From positions 48,501 through 112,500 of the forward strand of contig JACEVL010000293.1 in assembly GCA_020284085.1 (NCBI GenBank): a stretch of DNA of 64,000 bases, read 5' to 3'. A program made the translations under genes and the position numbers. Origin of the DNA: Aporrectodea caliginosa. Its lineage: Eukaryota > Annelida > Clitellata > Crassiclitellata > Lumbricidae. This document shows, piece by piece, positions 56,880 through 64,000 of the stretch (positions are counted from its first letter, which is position 1; each line of letters starts with the position of its first letter). Under the pieces are notes generated by a model. It made no database searches. It saw only the letters and a program-made list of their open reading frames with translations, and was not told where the DNA came from.

Positions 56880-58185
56880 TATGTTTCTCGAATTGAGCTA
56901 ATATTAGATCTTCGACGAGCAAAGGCAAACAATTGCGGTTTTAACATGACTTGATATTTACTACAATATTATGAGAATCGACAAGAGAGCTTTTGAATGC
57001 GAAATCGTCGTGCTGCGCGCGTGATGGCATGTTCAACTCAGAGAGTCTCCGTTCTAGTCCGGCTGGTTATAAAACCATATGTCTATGTCGACATCTGAAG
57101 CTGTCGGCTGAAGACAGCTTGAAGGCGAATCTAGGATCGAGACGAATGGCAGAGTCGTGATGTTATGATCCTAAGCCTTGGATTGTTGCGACGTGGCTGA
57201 GGTATAAATATATCGTCCCTTCATCCTTCGCTTATTGATAACTCGTTTCGGTCGTGCTGTTTGGCTGTAAACAGGGTAGAGATGCATTCCAGAGAGCTGC
57301 ATTGGCACGTACTGTGAATCGACCGTGATCGCATCTGGCTTGTGAACATGACTTGAGACGGCAATTGCTGATTCATTGTGTTCAATGTAGATGGGAATAT
57401 CCATGTAGATATTGGCACTACAGTGAATCGACTGTGCTCACATCTGGCTTGTGAACGTGCCTTGTGAGCGGTATTAAAACTCTGTTCCGTGTATTTTGGG
57501 ACTTGATAGCAAATCGGAATTTTATGGACTTCTCCGAAACTCGTGCCGACATTAAGGAGGCCATAGCTTTCTGCGTTTTTATTTCTTACCATGAATCTGG
57601 ACCACAACTGTTTCGTTAACGTGCGGTTTCTGTAAATGACGAAACAGCCAATGAGAAAACGAACAAGAAGTTTATTACTCCAACATTTGCAACTGAACCC
57701 CCTATCTTTAAGATTTTTAATAGTAAACCATTTACTTAAAAATTAAGCAAAGACTTAGGCCTATAGCCAGAGTTCCTAATACAATAATACACAACAAAGA
57801 AACAGGGGACAACTGTACACTAGTTAATAATTATTATGCAATAGACATTAGGCCAAGGTTCCTCCCAGCCTGTCAACACGGGCCCATATGGGACTGATAG
57901 GCCTACACCATCATGGACGTGCTGGCATTGGTGCAGGCCAGTGACTGAACGAATTTGCGAAAAGAGGGGTCCAGATATGGAAGTGAAATAGTCCCATCAG
58001 AACTTTAAACAATACAAACAGACTCACCTTAATGAAATTATGACAGGTCACTGTTTCACACGTGATTTCTAGGCTATTGCAAGACACTATTGCGTATTGC
58101 TACAGACTCAGTTCAGAAGCGCTGCCTATGTTCCGCTTCTGAATAGCTCTGCTGTGAGAAGCGCTTTACAAGTGTTCAGGTTAGA
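56880..58185. other. Intergenic DNA before the EMI/EGF gene
   Basis: A minus-strand frame at 57171-57404 and a partly overlapping one at 57221-57607 contain a tandem duplication of about 110 bp (ATCTGGCTTGTGAACRTGMCT twice). No known domain. The rest has no recognisable feature. Confidence 0.4.
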
Positions 58186-58189
58186 TTAG

Positions 58190-58378
58190 ATTATGTTGGG
58201 CCCACCAGCAGGAATCGCCTTTCTAGAAGTTTCAACTCGAGCTCTTCAGTTGTCCCTTCCACAGTTAGCAAACGCCTTCTGTATCATTTTACATTGATTT
58301 CACAGGTGTGACTCGATCGCCAATAATGAGTTTATTCTGGAAGTGGCGCTCTATAAATGTCAGATTACAGTTACAGCT
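58190..58378 (+). mobile_element. LINE-like 3' end
   Basis: AGTTGTCCCTTCCACAGTTA, then AGAAGTTTCAACTC upstream and GAAGTGGCGCTCTATAAATG, with (TTACAG)n at the end. The 3' end at 60700-60870 is alike. Confidence 0.6.
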
Positions 58379-58578
58379 ACAATTACTCCCAATGACGACT
58401 TATCGCATTAACGTGTCCCTCCCACGGATCTTATCGAGTTTATTGACATAAGACGAATACGACTTTATCAATAATCGTCTGTGACGTTCTATAACGAGAT
58501 TGCTACAGCCTACACGGGCGCCACCTGTCAGTCATTTTACCAGCCTAAGACGCCACGGATGGCTCGATCCATTTTCGC

Positions 58579-58585
58579 TATAAAG
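58579..58585 (+). promoter_or_regulatory. Possible TATA box of the EMI/EGF gene
   Basis: TATAAAG within CGCTATAAAGACCAGCG lies 123 nt before the ATG at 58708. A start site about 30 nt downstream would give a 5' UTR of roughly 100 nt. Position is suitable but not tested. Confidence 0.4.
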
Positions 58586-58707
58586 ACCAGCGCAGAACTT
58601 GGCCCTGCGCCTGTCTGTTTAACAGACATCGTTGACGTCAGTTACTTGCGTGACGACGAAGATCGAAAAGGCAACTCAGCAACGACTGCAGCTACTCATC
58701 TGCGATC

Positions 58708-58823
58708 ATGCGTACCTGGAGTGGCAGAATGCCGCTTGTCCTATGGCTCGTAGCCATATGGCTCCCAGCAGCCCTGGTTAATGGCTTGGGAGCAGTGGAA
58801 CACGATCCAGATGAACAACCAGT
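58708..58823 (+). CDS. EMI/EGF gene, exon 1: signal peptide
   Basis: The ATG at 58708 opens MRTWSGRMPLVLWLVAIWLP, then AALVNGLGAVEHD. A basic start, a hydrophobic core and a likely cleavage near VNG form a clear signal peptide. A second in-frame Met at codon 8 could also serve as start. Donor CAGT|GTAAGT, phase 2. Confidence 0.75.
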
Positions 58824-60309
58824 GTAAGTGATGTAATTTCTTATGTTTAAAGGCAATTTTCTGGCACATAAGTATTCTAAAGCATAACCTCTCAAACCTA
58901 ATAATATTATTGCGTATACTTGCATTCATAGACATTGACTTTGAAAGTTTTTACAGCGCTATAAAAAAAGAGTTGGATATGTTGCAGCTACCTTAAATCG
59001 ACAGGCATAAAATGACGTTCCTAAGTTAGTGCTAATTCAAGACTTTCTAAATTACGAAAAAACGATCTTGTCATGCGAAATTCAAGCCAGTGCATTTCCC
59101 TTTATAGGTCCCTTACTTGCTTGTTACTTATCCCCGCCTGTGTAGGTCTGCACATCGGGCAACGCAGCTTCTCCATTCGTCTATGTTAACCGCAATTCCT
59201 CCGACATCGTCCCACGATATCCATAGGATCTCAAGGTATCTTTGGTGGTTTCCGGCCAACTCTCCCTTGTCCTCTTCTTCTCCCGTAATCCAAATCAGAC
59301 TGGGTTCTAGGCCACTGTGTCTCACGAATTATGTATGTATTTTCGTTTATTTAATCAAAGATTGTTGTCAGAACGCAACAAGTGACAATAATTGTTCTGG
59401 ATAGCAGTTATGAAACTGATTTTACCTAGTTACTTCAGCTGTCTGTTATAACTAATAAATCTTTTTATACATCATACAAGACAAAAAGTTCTTATTGTCT
59501 TTGGCTGGAAGGGCGAATGGGTGGGGCCTAGAGCGTAGGTTGTATCTACTCTCCTGCCTGATCGAGCATAGCCGTCAGAGGACATGTTTCGGGTCGTTGG
59601 TAATTGCCCGGAATTTTTATCTGCTCGCTGTATGGTTCGTTCTATGAACCTGAACTTTGGTCATCTCGTAGGCTAGTGAACTTATTTACACGCTTCGAAG
59701 GAAGCTCTTCAGAAGTTTGCCTACTTCCCTGCCAGCATATTCATGGGCATTATACGGATACCATGTAGGAATATGCAGCTGCTCTTCGGCCATTGGAGAT
59801 ACGCAGGTGCCATGTCGCGCTTCAACTAACGCCCAGCATAAATTTGCTAACTATTTTAAAACTTATTTAGATTGCTAGAAAGTTGTCGGTAGGCCCTACA
59901 GCGCTTTCGTAACGTACTTTAAAATGCGTTATATTAATTTCCCTGGTTATACAAGCATAGACTCCAAGTTGGATACCCAGATGCAATAGGCTTTCCCAAC
60001 CAGCCAATTTTTAGTATGTGCTTAAAAACGCATAAATTTGCGAACAGTGCTTTCCTTTACACGAAGGGCGCCTATTTTTATCGACGGATCACAACATTGA
60101 CAAAAGTTGTGTATTCCTGTTGGTGTTTGCCGTTTTGGAGTTCGTGCATGAAATGATTAATAGGGACATTGACAGCCAAGATTGTTTGGGTCGGCTAACA
60201 TTGAAGTCACCAGAGACATAATACGGTAGCGGTTCTCAAGCATTTTTCTGCTGCGGTCTCTTGATAGAATTTCCTAAGTTGTGGCGAACCCAAACAGTAA
60301 AATTGATTG

Positions 60310-60930
60310 GGTTACTCTATAGAGAGATTGATTTATCGGTCCATAGTGTAGTGGTAACATCAGTGGCGGATGCAGCTCTTTCTTTGGTAGAGGGAATTCT
60401 TGATTCAACATTCTGCTCTTAGTCTCTGGATGACCGCCAACCGCTTCCGATTAAACTGTAATAAGACCCAGGTCATTTGACTTCGTGGTCACGCTCAGCT
60501 AGCTAAGATTAATATACGCCAGATATTTCCAGACATTCTTTTCTCTTCCACAGTCCGTGATCTTGCATTTCAGTCTCATCGATCCCGGGACTGTGGCACC
60601 TTTCGTTCGGCTGCCCATGTACTCCTAAACGCTCCTCCTATGTATGCTGCCACCACTCAGTCCAGAACCATAGCCTATGTTGAACCCATCAGCTGGAATC
60701 CCTTTTCTCGACAGCTACCGCTCTAACTCCTCAGTTTGTCCCTTCCATAGTTTCTCAAGCGCCTGAAGTCTGTGTTATTGGACAATAATTTCAATGGTTC
60801 AGGTCGGGAGCGCTACTGAAGAGTTTTTTTCTAGAAGTGGCGCTTTATAAATGTCAATTGCACTTCACTCTATAGAGAGATTGATTTATCGGTCCATAGT
60901 GTAGTGGTAACATCACTGGCGTGAAGAGCA
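60310..60930 (+). mobile_element. LINE relic flanked by a repeated tRNA-like head
   Basis: ACTCTATAGAGAGATTGATT, then TAGTGTAGTGGTAACATCA occurs at 60313-60362 and again at 60871-60916. Between them lies a broken LINE frame: TANRFRLNCNKTQVI, then LAFQSHRSRDCGTF, then SWNPFSRQLPL and a tail GAAGTGGCGCTTTATAAATG. Confidence 0.65.
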
Positions 60931-61264
60931 GTAGGTAGCTTAATCGCTTCCCATACCCTCCCAAAGGTCAAATCAGCCTATCATTTGCGAGATGGCGCGT
61001 TGGTAAAATGAGATGTAGGACGTAATGGGCGCCTTGCATGGCTGCTGTATACAGTTACATTCGACTCATCTAATAACTGTAATGCTGATTTGTAATCATT
61101 CTGCGTTTGTGTCAGTTTGAAATTAAACGAAGATTATTATTATATTATTATTTTTTTATTATAGGACAAATCCAACAAACTTATGTATAGACTGATTAAA
61201 AATGGCTGTTTCAATATTTTTATAAGCCGTCGGTCAGTCCTGACATGGTCAGGTCATATGAACA

Positions 61265-61265
61265 G

Positions 61266-61352
<87 letters not shown>

Positions 61353-61507
61353 TTATTATTATTTTTATTATTTTTATTATTTTTTTACCCGAGATAGATA
61401 TGATCCCTCAGGTGATACAAAAATTGTCCGGAGACTGAAATAAATGAACATCTGGAACGGCTACGTCTCCTCCAAATCGGGCATAACAAACGTGCCCCGG
61501 AACGCGA

Positions 61508-61568
<61 letters not shown>

Positions 61569-61777
61569 TATTTTTATTTATTTATTTCTTCATTTTTTTT
61601 TGCCCGAGGTAGCTCTATTCCCTCAGGCTATTATTATTATTATTATTATTTTTTTTACCCGAGGTAGATATGATCCCTCAGGTGATACAAAAATTGTCCG
61701 GAGACAGAAATAAATGAACATCTGGAACGGTTACGTCTCCTCCAAATCGGGCATAACAAACGTGCCCCGGAACGCGA

Positions 61778-61832
<55 letters not shown>

Positions 61833-61895
61833 TATTTTTATTTTTTCATTTATTTTTTTTGCCCGAGGTAGCTCTTATCCCTCAGGCTATTATTA

Positions 61896-61964
<69 letters not shown>

Positions 61965-61970
61965 TTATCG
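61265..61970. repeat. (TTA)n microsatellites with a 270-bp tandem duplication
   Basis: Four long TTA tracts (61265-61385, 61509-61568, 61780-61831, 61888-61961). The block around AAATGAACATCTGGAACGG and GGGCATAACAAACGTGCCCC occurs at 61382-61510 and again at 61652-61780, 270 bp apart, with few changes. All frames across it are repeat artefacts. It lies in intron 1 of the EMI/EGF gene. Confidence 0.93.
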
Positions 61971-61992
61971 AGTTTTCTGCATTTATTTACAG

Positions 61993-62196
61993 CAGCCACT
62001 ATTGCGAAACTTACAAGAGCGAGAAGATAACTATCGAGGAATCGTGTTCAAATGGCGTGGATCGCAACAAGGATGGATACATCCTAGACAAGGTTGCTTC
62101 CCAGCTGACTGCCTACAGTGACGAAGAGCTGGCAATGAAGCTGGACGAATGGCACGCTCATCCTTACGGAGACATTCCTGATTGCGTTTTCCACAA
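61993..62196 (+). CDS. EMI/EGF gene, exon 2: EMI-like N-terminal part
   Basis: 204 nt, acceptor TTATTTACAG, donor ACAA|GTAAGA, phase 2-2. It encodes SHYCETYKSEKITIEESCSN, then GVDRNKDGYILDKVAS, ending DIPDCVFHK. YCE...C near the N-terminus followed by a CCxGWxGxxC exon is EMI-like. DRNKDGYI resembles half of an EF-hand loop but the second half is not typical. Note the alternative acceptor CAGCAG three bases later. Confidence 0.75.
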
Positions 62197-62864
62197 GTAA
62201 GAATCCTCTATGTGACAGTTACTAGACAACCTGTACTTCAGAGCATTTTAAAACTTTTCGAATTTCAGAGCGTATGATTGTGACCATTCTGCTCCCTTAT
62301 ATTTGGCCTTTAGTTGCGGTAGCTAAATCTGTGATCGTCGTATAGACTAAGCAGACATTGAGCCAATTAATAACGCCTTACATTTTACAGAGCGTCCCGA
62401 TATAGCTTAAGATAGAACCGTTCAACGACAATTCTCACCATACAACGGATTTCCTATAGTCTCCTGCTCTTCTTCTGTTTCGTATATATCTTTCCCTTCT
62501 TTTCGAACTAGAAAATCTGGTAACGAGTCTGTAATTAGTAACTTGCACTGCATCGCTAGTGTCTGATGCGCAGCCATCAATCGAAGGCGCAGCAAAGCCA
62601 AGTTGTAAACCGGTCAATAATCTCCAGAGTCTGAAATTCAAGCTTCCGGATAGGCCCTATATTTGCGGATGTTTGGCTTCATACCTTACCCATGTACATG
62701 TTAATCCTACTGTAAACAATAATCCAATATATAGAACAATCGCATCACCTCATCACTGGGGTTATGCTCCACCTTGTTTCTAACATTAGGCTATTTGCAT
62801 GCCATTGCGGAACATCTACTTGGTACTTTGTAAAAATTGTGCTTTTTGTTTATTTATTTCAAAG

Positions 62865-62942
62865 TATTAATCTTGCCATGTACAGTGCTGTGCGTTTGCT
62901 AGTGCATCTCAATAAAGGATATACTTACTTACTTACTTACTT
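62865..62942 (+). mobile_element. Short repeat ending in (ACTT)n
   Basis: Near-identical to 30145-30212 (CTTGCCATGTACAGTGCTGT ... TCAATAAAGGATATACTTAC). It ends 19 nt before the next exon, so it may supply part of that acceptor's upstream sequence. Confidence 0.65.
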
Positions 62943-62961
62943 TGTAAATGGATGTTCTAAG

Positions 62962-63023
62962 GAATGTTGACACACGGATCGAAATATGTTGCGCAGGATG
63001 GACTGGAGATCATTGCGACATAC
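62962..63023 (+). CDS. EMI/EGF gene, exon 3: EMI C-terminal part
   Basis: 62 nt, acceptor GTTCTAAG, donor ATAC|GTAAGT, phase 2 in and 1 out. It reads (K)NVDTRIEICCAGWTGDHCDI. CCxGWxGxxC is the standard end of EMI domains in multimerin-, SCO-spondin- and EMILIN-like proteins. The acceptor has a weak pyrimidine tract, but frame and phase fit exactly. Confidence 0.72.
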
Positions 63024-63354
63024 GTAAGTAGGAAAGAAACATAAAACTGTGTGTATAGTAGGAGAATAGATTACAACAATTAACACTAAAAACTTCTCTT
63101 AACAAACAGCAAATTAGGCTCTTGTTTATTCTTACATGATCAACTAGGGAGTTAGCCTAAACAAATTAAAATAACAAATTAAAATAAATGATATTTTTAG
63201 GGAACAATAATCCTATAATAGACTAAACATCTTTCTTTTCAGATTTAACATTTCTATCTTTAGCGTAAGTTTTTAAAACATCACCAGAATCTCTCATTAG
63301 AAATAAAAATAGGTGAATGCAAGGTGTTATTGTTCTCTGGGATTCTGGTTTCAG

Positions 63355-63459
63355 CTGTCTGTAATCCGGCGTGCTCTGAGCACGGCCGCTGTGTCAACCC
63401 CAGCGAGTGCCAGTGCGACGATGACTATGTTGGATCGACGTGTGACGATTACAAACCAG
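63355..63459 (+). CDS. EMI/EGF gene, exon 4: EGF-like domain
   Basis: 105 nt, phase 1-1, acceptor GGTTTCAG, donor CCAG|GTACCA. It encodes VCNPACSEHGRCVNPSECQC, then DDDYVGSTCDDYKPG. Six cysteines in EGF spacing (C-x3-C-x5-C-x5-C-x-C-x8-C), no calcium-binding consensus. Confidence 0.92.
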
Positions 63460-63881
63460 GTACCAACAGCTTACCAACAAACCAGTGAAATATACTCACG
63501 AAAATCTCTTTTTCGTCTCTATCTCACTATAATCTATTCATCGTAGGAAGTGTCATATTTCATGGCACTGTTAAAGGAACGAAGTTGAACTGTTACAGTA
63601 CTGCAGCTGATCGCATTGGCTCCAACCAACTTACCATCTGTCATCATTTATTATCATCCTTTAAAACTGCTCTGTCTTCTTCCTTTATTTTGGTTACTAG
63701 GTTTTCTTAATATGCTTTCTTTGAACAACCGATCTGAATTGACAAAACTATTCGAGTTTACTATTGCAATATCCTGGATTTTTCTAATGCTCTTTACATG
63801 TGGCATATAGGTTACTAAATGCTCTATACATACACACTACGCGTACTTGCATATTTACCTGACGTCTCTTGCTGTTGACAG

Positions 63882-64000
63882 CCATTAGTGAGACATTCAA
63901 GTATTGTTACACTGAATCGCTATGCCTGGGTGCCAAGCCGGAAAATGCAGACTCTGTCGTGTCGAAGGATGACTGCTGTTCAGTCTACGGAGGCAATGGT
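63882..64000 (+). CDS. EMI/EGF gene, exon 5 (cut by window edge): TB/properdin-like start
   Basis: Acceptor TGTTGACAG, phase 1 in. It reads ISETFKYCYTESLCLGAKPE, then NADSVVSKDDCCSVYGGNG and runs off the window. C...C..........DCC.....GG resembles the TB-like N-terminal domain of properdin and some thrombospondin-repeat proteins; thrombospondin repeats may follow, which cannot be seen here. Confidence 0.7.

Overview
The window is eukaryotic, AT-rich DNA from an animal nuclear genome. Genes are split into short exons with GT-AG introns. Transposon relics, SINE-like elements, microsatellites and satellites are dense. The gene families (VWD/C8/TIL, LDLa, SVWC-type VWC, CTCK, EMI-EGF), the V-SINE-like and L2/CR1-like repeats and the frequent TAGGCCTA words fit a marine invertebrate deuterostome, possibly an echinoderm or hemichordate. 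The species is inference and cannot be settled from this sequence alone.

Four gene loci are visible. (1) Positions 2482 to 488, minus strand: the first four coding exons of a cathepsin L-like cysteine protease, running off the left edge just after the catalytic Cys. (2) About 25800 to 11470, minus strand: a mosaic gene with mini-exons for Thr/Pro-rich linkers, two split SVWC-type cysteine modules and an Ig-like domain. Neither end is seen. (3) 26612 to 49340, plus strand: the C-terminal half of a secreted mucin/hemocytin-like protein in the order VWD end, C8, TIL, E/VWC-like, LDLa, LDLa, 13-residue Pro/Thr repeats, a mini-exon, a split SVWC-type module, a second linker and a C-terminal cystine knot with stop codon. 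Fifteen exons join in phase to 685 codons plus a stop. (4) 58708 to the right edge, plus strand: signal peptide, EMI-like domain, EGF, then a cysteine-rich TB/properdin-like start.

Loci 2 and 3 are paralogous and point away from each other. They share the split SVWC cassette (34-nt micro-exon, then about 108 nt, then about 50 nt, with identical phases) and the same phase 1-1 mini-exon family, including intron sequence upstream of the acceptors. Both must have upstream exons, yet none was found between them.

Transposons have shaped the rest. Two decayed elements share TAGGGTG termini (19152-21446 and 36467-39120). Two hAT-type elements have perfect 8-bp target duplications (41595-42486 and 56392-56813). 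A piggyBac-like element with TTAA flanks (52240-54262) sits inside a 60-bp satellite, and a truncated second copy follows it. There is a CGACATTTCGT fold-back element (40388-40865), a 359-bp MITE (44995-45353), many LINE 3' ends, and tRNA-derived SINEs whose tail matches the LINE 3' end. All exon calls come from reading frame, splice dinucleotides, phase and motif recognition; no search was run.
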